Positions 8,775 to 19,333 are shown, counted from the first letter of the stretch. The stretch: 64,000 nt of DNA from Calothrix sp. C42_A2020_038 (GCA_015272395.1 JACYLQ010000005.1:400914-464913); one strand, 5' to 3'. Notes: a model not told the origin generated them from the sequence alone. A program made the numbers and translations.

Positions 8775-11700
8775 ATGATGTCCGTAAAAATACCAAGTTA
8801 TGATATTACCGAAATAATTCATGAAAGTTTAAATACAGTTATTTATCGAGGAGTTGCGCAAATTGGTCAAGAACCAGTCATACTCAAAGTTCTAAAATCA
8901 GAATATCCAACTTTTGAGCAAATTACCCGCCTGAAGCACGAGTACAGCATTACAGAAAATCTTGACTATCCAGGTATTGTCAAATTTTTACGGTTAGAAA
9001 ATCACCAAAACCGTCTGATATTGGTTGCAGAAGACTTTGGTGGTATCAGCCTTAAACAATATCTTAAAGAAGAAAAACTATCGCTTCATATATTTCTTAG
9101 TATTGCTCTACAAATAGCTAAAGCCTTAGTATTTTTACATAGTAATCATATAATCCACAAGGACATAAAACCTAGTAATATCATTATCAATTCCAAAACA
9201 GGAGTATGTAAAATTACTGACTTTAGTATCGCCTCTCGTCTTTTAAAAGAGATGCCACAACCGACGAATGCTAACCAGTTGGAAGGAAGCTTGGCGTATA
9301 TTTCGCCAGAACAAACAGGACGTATGAATCGCATAGTTGATTACCGCAGCGATTTTTATTCGTTAGGGGTGACATTTTATGAGATGCTAACTGGGCAACT
9401 GCCTTTTGAGAGCAATGACCCTTTAGAGTTAATTCACTGCCATCTTGCTCAACAACCAAATTTGATTCAAAAATTAAATTCAGATATTCCGTTCGTAATT
9501 GCTGGCATTGTTGCTAAATTAATGGCGAAAAACGCAGAAGACCGCTATCAAAGTGCAATTGGGTTGTTATCTGATTTAGAAATTTGTTCAGAAGATTTAA
9601 AGAATACAGGAAATATATCTGAATTTATACCTGGGACAAACGACCAAGCATCTCAACTAAATATTCCCCAAAAACTCTATGGAAGAGAAGATGAAGTTGC
9701 CACATTAATAGCAGCATTTGATCGAGTTGCCGGAATTTCACGTCAAAATCAACAATCCACAATTGAATTGATGTTAGTATCAGGTTACTCTGGTATTGGA
9801 AAATCTTCTTTGATCAATGAAATACATAAACCGATTGTCCGTCAGCGAGGCTACTTTATTAGTGGTAAATTTGATCAATTAGGGCGAAGTGTACCTTATG
9901 CATCTTTGATACAAGCATTCAAGTCATTGATGCGTCAATTACTGACTGAAAATACTCAGCAACTGCAAGTTTGGAAGGAGAAATTACAAGCAGCTTTGGG
10001 TAATAGTGGGCAAGTGATTATAGATGTAATTCCCGAAGTTGAACTTGTTATTGGTCAACAACCAGAATTACCTCTATTAGGAGCGGTAGAGAACTTAAAT
10101 CGTTTTAATCGCGTTTTTCAAAAATTTATTCAAGTTTTTTGTCAAAAAGAACACCCTTTAGTACTATTTTTAGATGACTTACAATGGGCAGATTCTGCTT
10201 CATTAAAGTTATTACAAATAATCATGACTAATCCAGATAGTAAACATTTACTTTTAATCGGCGCCTATCGGGATAATGAAGTTAACCTTACACATCCATT
10301 GAATAAAATAATAGAGGAAATTGAAAAGGCAGGAGTAGTTATTAATAAAATAGTTCTACGTCCTTTAGAACTAACTCATGTAAAAGAACTAATAACTGAT
10401 ACATTAATAGGGAATCGAGAATTTGACGTCAAACAGAAAAAAGTAGATGAAGAATATCTAATATCTATTGCTCAACTCGCAGAATTATTATTTAATAGAA
10501 CTCAAGGCAATCCATTTTTCTTAACGCAATTATTAAAAACTTTATATCAAGAGCATCTACTAAGATTTGATTTCTCACCACTATTATCCCTTCTTGATCA
10601 GGAGAGACAAAGAGGGGTCATAAGGTGGCAATGGAATATTCAAGATATTTTGATTAAGGGCATTACGGATAAAAATGTCATAGAGCTATTAGCCGCAAAT
10701 TTAGAAAAGTTACCATCAAGTACACAAACAATATTAAAGCTAGCAGCTTGTATTGGCGCCCGTTTTAACTTAGATGTTTTAAGCACTATTAGCGAGCAGA
10801 GTTTGCAAGGAACAACTGAAGCTTTACAACCTGCTTTACAACAAGGGTTAGTATTACCCCTTAACAAAGAATATAAAGTACCACTTTTATTTGAGGATGA
10901 AGAATTAAATAATTTTAGCTTCGATGATTCGAGAGTAGCGTATCGTTTTTTACATGATCGAGTACAACAGGCAGCTTATTTATTGATTCCTGATGATCAA
11001 AAACAAGCAACTCATCTCAAAATTGGTCAACTATTACTAAAGCAAACTTCACCACAGCTACTAAACGACATTATATTTGATGTTGTAAACCAACTCAACT
11101 GTGGTATTGACTTAATTACGGAACAACTTGAAAAAAATCAGTTAGCTGAATTGAATTTGAAAACTGGTCTAAAAGCGAAAACTTCGACAGCGTATGAGTC
11201 GGCACAAAAGTATTTACATTTAGGAATTAGCCTACTTGGTTCAGAGTCTTGGCAAACAAATTATGAGCTAACTCTATCACTATATGTGGAAGCTGCGGAG
11301 GTCGCTTATCTCAATAGTAATTTTGAGGAAATGGAGCGATGGATAGATATAGCTTTGCAAAATGCCCAAACGCTACTGGATAGGGTAAAACTCTATGAAA
11401 TTAAGATTGCGAGCAGCAGTACGCGAAATAAACTTTCGGAAGCTTTGGAGACAGCACTTACGGTGCTAAAGCTACTGAATGTCGAGTTTCCTCAACAGCC
11501 AAACCAAGATGATCACGCACTCGCATTTCAGGAAACACAGCGAGCTATGTATGGTAAAGCTCCCGCTGACTTAGCTCAACTACCAGAAATGATTGCACCC
11601 CAACCCCGCGCGGCAATACAAATTTTATCTAGTGTTGCTCCGGTTGCTTACATTACAATGCCTACACTATACCCGCTGGTAGTATGCAAAATGGTGAATC

Positions 11701-14264
11701 TATCGCTCAATTATGGCAATGCTCCAGCATCAAAATTTGCTTATGCAAGTTACGGTCTTATTCTTTGTGGAATTTATGGGGAAATTGAGTTAGGCTACGA
11801 GTTTGGTCAACTGGCATTAAATTTGTTGTCACATTTCCAAAATTCACCTTTCAAAACCATGACTTTGGTTCTGGTGGGTCGTTTAATCATACATTGGAAA
11901 CGCCATATTCGAGAAACTTTCCAGCTATTGCAAGAAGCGTTCGCAATTGGATTAGAAACAGGGTCATTGCAGTTTGCGGGTTATTCTGGTCAAGGTTACT
12001 GCGAACATATTTACATAGCAGGTCAAGAACTCCTCAAGTTAGAAAAAGAAGTCAAATATTACTGTGAAGCTTTAAAAAGAAATAATCAGATTACTGCGTT
12101 GAACCACATTCTAATAACTCAACAAGTTGTTCAAAATTTACTTGGATATACAGAGAACCCTTGCCAACTTATGGGTGAGGCTTATGACGAGAAAATCATG
12201 ATACCATTACACTTAGCTGCCAGCGATTATCTTGTATTATGGCATGTATTTCTCGACAAATTAATTTTATCTTACTTGTTTAGAAACTTTTCTGAAGCTG
12301 TAGAAAATGCAGATGCTGCTGTTCAATATTCAAATGCAGCAGCAGCAATGACTACAATTCCGATATTTTACTTTTATGAGTCTCTCTCTTTACTAGCAAT
12401 ATTTGCAAATGCTTCAAATGATGAGCAAAAGTCAATTCTCAATCGCGTGGCTGTGAATCAAGAAAAAATGCAGCAATGGGCAAAGTTTGCTCCAATGAAT
12501 TTTCAACACAAGTATGACTTGGTTGAGGCAGAAAGATGTAAAGTATTAGGTCATAACTATGAAGCAATGAATTATTATGATAAAGCAATCGCTGGTGCTG
12601 CTCAAAACGACTATATCCAAGAAGAAAGCCTTGCCAACGAACGCGCGGCTCTCTTTTATCTGGATATCGGTAAAAATAAAATCGCTAAAACTTATATGAC
12701 TGATGCCTACTACGGTTACATTGAATGGGGCGCCGTTACTAAAGTTAAAGACTTAGAAAAACATTACTCTGATTTAATTATCCGTAGTACAAATATTACA
12801 CAAATCATTGAAGATAATTACCACACAATAGCTTCTACAACAATCAATCGGACAACAGAAAGTACTACTAGTGCTAGTCAAGTTCTTGATTTATCGACAG
12901 TAATCAAAGCCTCCTCTACTATTACCAGTGAAATTAACTTAGAAAAGCTTCCTTTAAAACTTTTACACATCATTCTTGAAAATGCAGGCGCCCAAAAAGG
13001 TTGTTTAATCCTCAAAAAAGATAATCAATTTTTTGTTGAAGCAATTGAAAACAGTGAGTACGTCAATGATGTAACTCTACAGTCAATACCAGTTGCAGAA
13101 TGTCCTGATATTTGCCAGAGAGTCATTAATTATGTCACTCGTACTCAAGAAGTATTGGTAATCCAAGACGCACAATCAGACCCAATTTCTAATAAAGACC
13201 CTTATATTCTACAAAATCAATGCAAATCAATTTTGTGCGCTCCGATTATTTACCAGAGTCAACTCATTAGCGTTTTCTACTTAGAAAATAATCTCATAAC
13301 TGGTGCATTTCCCCCCGCACGTTTAGAACTAATTAAGATACTTTCATCCCAAGCTGCTATTGCAATTAAAAATGCTCGTCTTTATGCTATGGAGCAAGAA
13401 AAAACCCAGCAATTGCATTTCTCACTCACGAAACTGCAACAAACCCAAGCTCAACTTGTCCACACTGAGAAAATCTCTTCTCTCGGACAGTTAGTTGCTG
13501 GTGTTGCTCATGAAGTCAACAATCCAGTTAGTTTTATTAATGGTAATCTTGTACACGCTCAACAGTATATTCAAGACTTAATTAACCACCTACGACTATA
13601 TCAACAGGAATATCCAAATCCTGTACCCTCAATTATTGAAGATGCTGAAACAATTGATTTAGAGTTTCTTTGTGAAGATTTACCCAAAATGATTGATGCG
13701 ATGAAATTGGGTACTGTGCGTATTAAAGAAATTATGCAATCTCTACGTAATTTTTCTCGCAATGATGGAGATAAGCAACGAGAAGTAGATATCCATGAAG
13801 GTATTAACACTACTTTAATGATACTCTCTCACCGAATTAAAGCAAAACCACAACGTCCAGCAATTAATATTATAAAAGAATACGGGACAATTCCATTAGT
13901 CCAGTGTTATCCCGGACAACTCAACCAAGTTTTTATGAATTTACTTGCCAATGCAATTGATGCTTTAGAAGAATCTAATCAAGGCAAAAACTACCACGAA
14001 ATCAACAACCAAATTACTATCCGCAGCACGTGTGTTGATGAATGGGTTACTATCAGCATTACTGACAATGGATTAGGCGTGACTCAAGAGGTAAAAGAGA
14101 AACTATTCAATGCTTTCTTCACTACAAAGCCAGAAGGTCAAGGTACTGGTTTGGGATTATCAATTAGCTACCAAATCGTCACAGAAAAACACAGGGGAAG
14201 CTTGGAATGTATATCTTCACCAGGAGAAGGAGCAACTTTTATAATCAAAATTCCACAGAAGTAA
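8775..14264 (+). CDS. Hybrid Ser/Thr kinase - AAA ATPase - GAF - sensor histidine kinase
   Basis: The 1829-residue multidomain signalling protein has the order Ser/Thr kinase (about 10-270), AAA-type ATPase (about 300-560), a long TPR/helical region (about 700-1330), GAF (about 1390-1540), histidine kinase. The kinase has HKDIKPSN (Asp130), but the DFG motif reads DFS. The ATPase has P-loop SGYSGIGKSS (about 336) and Walker B LVLFLDDLQWAD (about 463). The H-box is GQLVAGVAHEVNNP with His1579. The ATPase lobe has the N-box MNLLANAIDAL and DNGLGV...GTGLGLS. This architecture is common in filamentous cyanobacteria, including proteins linked to heterocyst or stress signalling. It has no predicted membrane segment, so it is probably cytosolic. 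No response regulator is adjacent. Confidence 0.92.
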   Translation: MMSVKIPSYDITEIIHESLNTVIYRGVAQIGQEPVILKVLKSEYPTFEQITRLKHEYSITENLDYPGIVKFLRLENHQNRLILVAEDFGGISLKQYLKEEKLSLHIFLSIALQIAKALVFLHSNHIIHKDIKPSNIIINSKTGVCKITDFSIASRLLKEMPQPTNANQLEGSLAYISPEQTGRMNRIVDYRSDFYSLGVTFYEMLTGQLPFESNDPLELIHCHLAQQPNLIQKLNSDIPFVIAGIVAKLMAKNAEDRYQSAIGLLSDLEICSEDLKNTGNISEFIPGTNDQASQLNIPQKLYGREDEVATLIAAFDRVAGISRQNQQSTIELMLVSGYSGIGKSSLINEIHKPIVRQRGYFISGKFDQLGRSVPYASLIQAFKSLMRQLLTENTQQLQVWKEKLQAALGNSGQVIIDVIPEVELVIGQQPELPLLGAVENLNRFNRVFQKFIQVFCQKEHPLVLFLDDLQWADSASLKLLQIIMTNPDSKHLLLIGAYRDNEVNLTHPLNKIIEEIEKAGVVINKIVLRPLELTHVKELITDTLIGNREFDVKQKKVDEEYLISIAQLAELLFNRTQGNPFFLTQLLKTLYQEHLLRFDFSPLLSLLDQERQRGVIRWQWNIQDILIKGITDKNVIELLAANLEKLPSSTQTILKLAACIGARFNLDVLSTISEQSLQGTTEALQPALQQGLVLPLNKEYKVPLLFEDEELNNFSFDDSRVAYRFLHDRVQQAAYLLIPDDQKQATHLKIGQLLLKQTSPQLLNDIIFDVVNQLNCGIDLITEQLEKNQLAELNLKTGLKAKTSTAYESAQKYLHLGISLLGSESWQTNYELTLSLYVEAAEVAYLNSNFEEMERWIDIALQNAQTLLDRVKLYEIKIASSSTRNKLSEALETALTVLKLLNVEFPQQPNQDDHALAFQETQRAMYGKAPADLAQLPEMIAPQPRAAIQILSSVAPVAYITMPTLYPLVVCKMVNLSLNYGNAPASKFAYASYGLILCGIYGEIELGYEFGQLALNLLSHFQNSPFKTMTLVLVGRLIIHWKRHIRETFQLLQEAFAIGLETGSLQFAGYSGQGYCEHIYIAGQELLKLEKEVKYYCEALKRNNQITALNHILITQQVVQNLLGYTENPCQLMGEAYDEKIMIPLHLAASDYLVLWHVFLDKLILSYLFRNFSEAVENADAAVQYSNAAAAMTTIPIFYFYESLSLLAIFANASNDEQKSILNRVAVNQEKMQQWAKFAPMNFQHKYDLVEAERCKVLGHNYEAMNYYDKAIAGAAQNDYIQEESLANERAALFYLDIGKNKIAKTYMTDAYYGYIEWGAVTKVKDLEKHYSDLIIRSTNITQIIEDNYHTIASTTINRTTESTTSASQVLDLSTVIKASSTITSEINLEKLPLKLLHIILENAGAQKGCLILKKDNQFFVEAIENSEYVNDVTLQSIPVAECPDICQRVINYVTRTQEVLVIQDAQSDPISNKDPYILQNQCKSILCAPIIYQSQLISVFYLENNLITGAFPPARLELIKILSSQAAIAIKNARLYAMEQEKTQQLHFSLTKLQQTQAQLVHTEKISSLGQLVAGVAHEVNNPVSFINGNLVHAQQYIQDLINHLRLYQQEYPNPVPSIIEDAETIDLEFLCEDLPKMIDAMKLGTVRIKEIMQSLRNFSRNDGDKQREVDIHEGINTTLMILSHRIKAKPQRPAINIIKEYGTIPLVQCYPGQLNQVFMNLLANAIDALEESNQGKNYHEINNQITIRSTCVDEWVTISITDNGLGVTQEVKEKLFNAFFTTKPEGQGTGLGLSISYQIVTEKHRGSLECISSPGEGATFIIKIPQK

Positions 14265-14443
14265 CGAAACATCACGTAGCATAGGCATTCGGCGCCTGTG
14301 CTACTATTCAAACACCAAATTATGTTGTAGACATAACGCTACACACAACTACAACAAAGATTAATTCGACTCGTGTAATCTCTCTTGGCATGGTAATCTG
14401 ACAAATGGAGGGGTATTGGCGCCCCAAACCAGGAGCAACAGCC

Positions 14444-15517
14444 ATGAAAAAGCTAATTAACAGCCCTGAAGACTTTGTACGCGAGAGTCTAGAAGGGATG
14501 GCATCTGCCCATGCAGATTTAATAAAAGTTAACTTTGAGCCGACATATGTTTACCGCACGGATGCACCAGTACAAGGAAAAGTCGCAATTGTTTCTGGTG
14601 GAGGTAGTGGTCACGAGCCGATGCACACTGGGTATGTAGGTATGGGTATGCTCGATGCTGCTTGTCCAGGTGAAGTTTTCACCTCTCCTACTCCTGACCA
14701 AATGCTCGAAGCTGCCAAACAAGTAGATGGTGGCGCCGGTATTTTATATATAGTAAAAAATTACAGTGGCGATGTCATGAACTTCGAGATGGCTACCGAG
14801 TTAGCTTATAGCGAAGGTATTAAAGTATTGAATATTCTCATTGACGATGATGTCGCGGTCAAAGATAGTTTATATACTCAAGGGCGCCGTGGTGTTGGAA
14901 CAACAGTACTGGCAGAAAAAATTTGTGGGGCAGCAGCACAGCAAGGGTACAATTTACAGCAAGTAGCTGAGTTGTGTCGGCGAGTTAATTTGAATGGACG
15001 CAGCCTGGGGATAGCGTTGTCTTCGTGTACTGTACCAGTAAGAATGGCACCGACCTTCGATTTAGGCACTTCGGAAATGGAAGTAGGTATTGGTATTCAC
15101 GGTGAACCTGGGAGAAAACGTATAAATGTATTACCAGCGAATGAGATAGCGTCGATGTTGGCTTTGTCTATTTTAGATGACTCAGCGTACAAACGTGTGG
15201 TTCGAGAGTGGGATATGGAGAATGGCAAATGGTTTGATGTGGAATTAGTTAGCCCACCGTTTCAAAAGGGCGACAAATTTTTAGCTTTTGTTAATAGTAT
15301 GGGTGGAACTCCGATTTCAGAGCTTTACATAATTTATCGAAAATTAGCGCAAATATGTGCGGGCAGAGGATTGGATATCGTTCGGACTTTGATTGGCCCT
15401 TACATGACCTCATTGGAGATGCAAGGTTGCTCAATAACTTTACTTAAATTAGATGATGAGATGATTAAGTTGTGGGATGCTCCCGTCAAAACTCCAAGTT
15501 TTTGTTGGGGGGTTTAA
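14444..15517 (+). CDS. dhaK: Dihydroxyacetone kinase subunit DhaK
   Basis: DhaK binds dihydroxyacetone covalently and accepts phosphate from DhaL. The ATG at 14444 is chosen because AGGAG lies about 10 bases upstream (14431) and the product then starts [20 protein letters not shown], as in the family; the longer frame from 14405 has no support. Landmarks are [16 protein letters not shown], the [13 protein letters not shown] segment, and [12 protein letters not shown] with the substrate-binding His near residue 219. It ends in the usual [10 protein letters not shown]. It is the first gene of dhaK-dhaL-dhaM. A MITE-like element starts 3 bases after its stop codon. Confidence 0.95.
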   Translation: MKKLINSPEDFVRESLEGMASAHADLIKVNFEPTYVYRTDAPVQGKVAIVSGGGSGHEPMHTGYVGMGMLDAACPGEVFTSPTPDQMLEAAKQVDGGAGILYIVKNYSGDVMNFEMATELAYSEGIKVLNILIDDDVAVKDSLYTQGRRGVGTTVLAEKICGAAAQQGYNLQQVAELCRRVNLNGRSLGIALSSCTVPVRMAPTFDLGTSEMEVGIGIHGEPGRKRINVLPANEIASMLALSILDDSAYKRVVREWDMENGKWFDVELVSPPFQKGDKFLAFVNSMGGTPISELYIIYRKLAQICAGRGLDIVRTLIGPYMTSLEMQGCSITLLKLDDEMIKLWDAPVKTPSFCWGV

Positions 15518-15519
15518 TC

Positions 15520-15671
15520 ATCTGACTTTTCACGTTATGTGGAAAAACCAACGTAAAACCTAACCCCCCAACCCCCTTCCCAGATACGGGAAGGGGGAGT
15601 AAGTTAGCTCCCCTCTCCAAAGTAGGAGAGGGTCGGGGGAGAGGTTTTAAACATGCCGTAAAAAATCAGAT
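15520..15671 (+). mobile_element. MITE-like element, family A, complete copy between dhaK and dhaL
   Basis: The 152-bp element has imperfect terminal inverted repeats: ATCTGACTTTTCACGTTATG at the left, and the complement of CATGCCGTAAAAAATCAGAT at the right. TTAATC flanks both ends (15514-15519 and 15672-15677), as expected for a target-site duplication. Inside are two hairpins, CCCCCTTCCC/GGGAAGGGGG (15572-15597) and CCCTCTCC/GGAGAGGG. It has no coding capacity. Partial relatives are at 5740-5816, 44845-44890 and 53955-54100. The hairpins could attenuate transcription from dhaK into dhaL and dhaM. Confidence 0.8.
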
Positions 15672-15706
15672 TTAATCATAACCAATAATCATAACTAAAA
15701 GGTCGA

Positions 15707-16327
15707 ATGAATACAGAACAAATTTTGCGGTGGTTGCAGCGGTTTGCAACCAAAATTGAACAAAATAAAGACTATTTGACAGAATTGGACGCTGCTATCG
15801 GTGATGCAGACCACGGTATCAATATGGAGCGGGGTTTCAAAAAATTACTTACGCAATTACCAAGTTATTCTTCTAAAGATATTGGTAGTATTTTGAAAGC
15901 GGTAAGCATGACTTTGATTTCTAGTATTGGAGGCGCCAGTGGTCCACTGTATGGCACTTTTTTTCTACGGGCAAGTGCGACTGTTGCCGACAAAGATGAA
16001 CTAAGCGAACATGATATGCTAGACATGCTCAAAGCTGGTTTAGATGGCGTGATGGAGCGTGGAAAAACTCAGTTAGGTGACAAAACTATGCTTGATGTGC
16101 TTTATCCAGCTGTAACAGCATATGAAACAGCAGTAGGTGAAGGCAAATCAATGCGTGCGGCAATGCAGCAAGCTTTGGATAAAGCAGAACAAGCGTTGAA
16201 GGAAACTTCGATGCTACAAGCTAAAAAAGGTCGTGCGAGTTATTTGGGTGAACGTAGTGTTGGACATCAAGACCCAGGTGCAACTTCATGTTACTTAATG
16301 TTGAAATGTCTTTGCGATAGTTTGTAA
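15707..16327 (+). CDS. dhaL: Dihydroxyacetone kinase subunit DhaL (ADP-binding)
   Basis: The 206-residue DhaL holds an ADP as cofactor, which is re-phosphorylated by DhaM and donates to DhaK-bound dihydroxyacetone. The magnesium/ADP site is visible as LDAAIGDADHGINMERG near residues 26-42. Further family marks are SSIGGASGPLYGTFF, GKTQLGDKTMLDVL and the C-terminal GRASYLGERSVGHQDPGATS. The length is normal. The gene lies 190 bases after dhaK because of the inserted repeat, and 118 bases before dhaM. Confidence 0.95.
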   Translation: MNTEQILRWLQRFATKIEQNKDYLTELDAAIGDADHGINMERGFKKLLTQLPSYSSKDIGSILKAVSMTLISSIGGASGPLYGTFFLRASATVADKDELSEHDMLDMLKAGLDGVMERGKTQLGDKTMLDVLYPAVTAYETAVGEGKSMRAAMQQALDKAEQALKETSMLQAKKGRASYLGERSVGHQDPGATSCYLMLKCLCDSL

Positions 16328-16445
16328 AAATGGAATTCAGAAGCTCGTAGTTAAGAATGCGCGTCGAAGATTTTGCAAATCACGCTATTCATGCTGACTG
16401 CGAACTGTTAATGTAAAACTTGAGCATCGGAGTTAACAGCGGACA

Positions 16446-19028
16446 GTGGTTGGAATTGTCATTGTTTCTCACAGCAAACAGCTAGCTGAAGGTGTGCGGG
16501 AACTAGCAGCGCAGATGGTTCAAGGTCAAGTACCCCTAGCGGTTGCTGGTGGAGTAGACGATGCTGAAAACCCTCTTGGTACTGATGTCATGCAAGTGTA
16601 TCAAGCCATCGAAACTGTTTACAGCGATGCGGGTGTTGTTGTTTTGATGGATATGGGTAGCGCTTTGATGAGCGCAGAAATGGCCTTGGAATTTCTATCA
16701 CCTCTTCAACGCGACAAAATCTATCTTTGTGAAGCTCCACTTGTTGAAGGTGCCATTGCTGCTGTTGTTTCTGCCGCTGCTGGTTGTAGTATTGAACAAG
16801 TTCTTGCCGAAGCGCGTGGTGCTTTAATCGCCAAAGCTTCACAGTTAGGTATAAATATATCTACATCCAGTATCAGTAGTGTCAATCAATTTCAAATATC
16901 GCAGCAACCAGAACAACGTTTTGAAGAACCCTTAAAAAAGAGTACTCCAAAACACCATACGAAAGAAATACGCATGGCGGTTAGTAACCGCATGGGTTTA
17001 CACGCTCGTCCCGCTGCACAATTCGTTGCAACGTCTTTGCGTTTTCAAGCACAAATAAAAGTTAAAAATTTAACTAAAAATACTGAGTACGTGCGTGCAG
17101 ATAGTATTAACCAAGTTGCAATGCTAGGGGTACGTCATGGGCATGAGCTTGCGATTTCGGCTACAGGAGTTGATGCTGATGCAGCATTGGCAGCTTTACA
17201 GGCTTTAATTGAGAATAACTTTGGTGAGGGTGATACTCCTGTTCGACCAGAAGTTCATATTACTCCTGATGAAACATTTATATCGACTGCGGCGCCAACG
17301 TTACGGGGAATTCCGGCATCACCTGGTGTTGCAATCGCTCCTAGTCTTCGATATGCTGCGGCACTTATTGTCCGACATCAACTTCCAACAGTTCACTCGC
17401 AACAATATTACATAGAAAATCCGGAGCAGGAGTGGCAATATTTACAGAATGCACTGCGTGATGCAGCTTTGGAAATTGAAGCGTTGTTGTCACAAGCATC
17501 AACACAAATAGGTGATGCAGAAGCAGCAATCTTTGACGCGCACTTATTATTTTTGAACGACCCAGTAATACTTGAAGCGCTACAACATTATATCTATGTT
17601 CGACATATTAATGCTGCTTCCGCATGGCAAGCTGTAGTTGAAGAACTTACGAATCAATATCGGACTCACTACGATTCTTACCTACGCTCGCGCGCTGCCG
17701 ATGTGATGGATGTTGGACAGCGAGTATTAAGGTTATTACTTGGTACTGCAGCTGCACACCTCAATTTAACTACTCCATCAATTTTGATTGCCACCGACCT
17801 AACACCCTCGGATACTGCCCAGTTGGACACAAGTAAGGTATTAGGTATTTGTACAACAGCAGGTAGTGCAACATCGCACACAGCTATTATTGCTCGTAGC
17901 CTAGGAATCCCGGCAGTTGTCGGTGTTCCTGAAGGGATACTACGGGTAGCAGATGGTACAGTAGTGGCATTAAATGGTGGTACAGGTAATGTTTGGGTAG
18001 AACCAAGTGTAGATATTATTACTGCCATCGAAGCACAACGTGAAGCATGGCACAACTCCGAGCAAAAAGCGTTTCGGAGCGCGCATAAAAATGCAATTAC
18101 TACTGATGGGCGCCGGATAATTGTATACGCCAATATTGGGGGAGTTGCAGATGCTCAAGTGGCGATGAGTATGGGAGCAGAAGGTGTTGGTTTGCTACGT
18201 ACTGAATTTTTATACCTCGACCGAACTACACCACCAAGTGAAGAAGAACAATTGAAAGTTTACCAAGGTATTACTCAAGTACTAGAGTCACGTCCTTTAA
18301 CCATTCGTACCTTTGATATTGGCGGCGATAAACCTGTACCATATTTAAATTTACCATCAGAAAACAACCCATTTTTGGGATGGCGGGGAATTAGGTTTTG
18401 TCTAGACCGAACTGAACTATTTAAAACACAGTTACGCGCGATTTTGCGGGCAAGTGCTGAGGGTAATATAAAAATTATGTTCCCAATGATAGCTACCGTT
18501 GGTGAACTAAAAGCAGCAAAAGCTACTTTGGAAGAGGTGCAAAACGAACTACGACAAAGGGAAATTCGTTTCAACGATAAAATCAAGGTTGGTATTATGG
18601 TGGAAGTTCCATCAGCAGTGGCTATAGCCGACCAACTTGCTCCCGAAGTAGATTTTTTCAGCATCGGTACTAACGACTTGAGTCAGTACATCATGGCCTG
18701 TGACCGTACCAACCCGCAAGTTGCAGGTTTAGCGGATGCACTGCATCCAGCAGTACTGAGAATGGTACAGCAAGCAGTCAAAGCTGGGCATAAAGCTGGA
18801 ATTGCTGTAAGTTTATGCGGTGAACTTGGTTCTGACCCGATTGCTACACCTATCTTAATTGGATTAGGGCTAGATGATGTCAGCTTAAATCCCCAAGCTA
18901 TCCCACGTTGTAAAAAAGCAATCACCCAGTTAAGTTTTATTGAAGCAGAAACTATTGTATCTGAAGCACTCAAACAGGACTCCGCAGCAAAAGTTCGCGA
19001 ATTGCTCAGAACATTTAAGTATTCTTGA
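16446..19028 (+). CDS. dhaM: DhaM-type phosphotransfer protein: EIIA-HPr-full-length EI fusion
   Basis: The GTG-start protein of 860 residues relays phosphate from PEP to DhaL. Domain 1 (1-130) is EIIA-Dha, with VIVSHSKQLAEG (His9). Domain 2 (about 175-260) is HPr, with NRMGLHARPAAQF (His186). Domain 3 (about 280-860) is enzyme I, with TTAGSATSHTAIIARSLGIP (His478), LLRTEFLYL, VEVPSAVAIADQ and SLCGELGSDP. E. coli DhaM (472 aa) carries only the N-terminal part of EI and needs a separate PtsI. Here the PEP-binding domain is included, so the whole relay is in one chain. Cyanobacteria normally have no PTS, and no separate ptsI or ptsH is seen here. Confidence 0.93.
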   Translation: MVGIVIVSHSKQLAEGVRELAAQMVQGQVPLAVAGGVDDAENPLGTDVMQVYQAIETVYSDAGVVVLMDMGSALMSAEMALEFLSPLQRDKIYLCEAPLVEGAIAAVVSAAAGCSIEQVLAEARGALIAKASQLGINISTSSISSVNQFQISQQPEQRFEEPLKKSTPKHHTKEIRMAVSNRMGLHARPAAQFVATSLRFQAQIKVKNLTKNTEYVRADSINQVAMLGVRHGHELAISATGVDADAALAALQALIENNFGEGDTPVRPEVHITPDETFISTAAPTLRGIPASPGVAIAPSLRYAAALIVRHQLPTVHSQQYYIENPEQEWQYLQNALRDAALEIEALLSQASTQIGDAEAAIFDAHLLFLNDPVILEALQHYIYVRHINAASAWQAVVEELTNQYRTHYDSYLRSRAADVMDVGQRVLRLLLGTAAAHLNLTTPSILIATDLTPSDTAQLDTSKVLGICTTAGSATSHTAIIARSLGIPAVVGVPEGILRVADGTVVALNGGTGNVWVEPSVDIITAIEAQREAWHNSEQKAFRSAHKNAITTDGRRIIVYANIGGVADAQVAMSMGAEGVGLLRTEFLYLDRTTPPSEEEQLKVYQGITQVLESRPLTIRTFDIGGDKPVPYLNLPSENNPFLGWRGIRFCLDRTELFKTQLRAILRASAEGNIKIMFPMIATVGELKAAKATLEEVQNELRQREIRFNDKIKVGIMVEVPSAVAIADQLAPEVDFFSIGTNDLSQYIMACDRTNPQVAGLADALHPAVLRMVQQAVKAGHKAGIAVSLCGELGSDPIATPILIGLGLDDVSLNPQAIPRCKKAITQLSFIEAETIVSEALKQDSAAKVRELLRTFKYS

Positions 19029-19045
19029 AGAGTAAGCTCTACATT

Positions 19046-19067
19046 GGTCAGGCATCCCTGCCTGACC
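19046..19067 (+). terminator. Hairpin after dhaM
   Basis: GGTCAGGCA/TGCCTGACC with a TCCC loop lies 18 bases past the dhaM stop. The same 'caggca...tgcctg' hairpin type recurs in repeat family D, so it may be a dispersed repeat used as a terminator. It lacks a clear T-run. Confidence 0.5.
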
Positions 19068-19117
19068 CACAAGCACAAGATATACTTATTAATAATTAGA
19101 AAAGTTTTATACTTGGG

Positions 19118-19333
19118 TCATGGATTATTGCTAGGTACTACAGTCCAACCAGCTTTTAGTAGCTTTTGGAAAGTTGCCAAACCTTTGGAACTACCTGGTA
19201 ATGGATGGTCTGGCGCCGCAAATTGTGGAAATGCTGTATAAGGGCGCCACCCTTGACTAGCTTCCGTTTGCAAGTGCAAAATTTTCTCCCCATCTTCACC
19301 ATCTCTTGATAACCAGCACATACGTCCTAGCAT
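19118..19333 (-). CDS. Small conserved cyanobacterial protein of unknown function
   Basis: The 71-residue product has a good ribosome site (AAGGAG about 7 bases before the ATG at 19333). The composition looks selected: a Trp/Pro-rich N-terminal half (CWLSRDGEDGEKILHLQTE, GWRPYTAFPQF) and a C-terminal helix GLATFQKLLKAGW. It resembles short single-domain hypothetical proteins I associate with filamentous cyanobacteria, but I cannot name a family. It has no signal peptide or membrane segment. It converges on dhaM with about 90 bases between. Confidence 0.6.
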   Translation of the reverse strand: MLGRMCWLSRDGEDGEKILHLQTEASQGWRPYTAFPQFAAPDHPLPGSSKGLATFQKLLKAGWTVVPSNNP

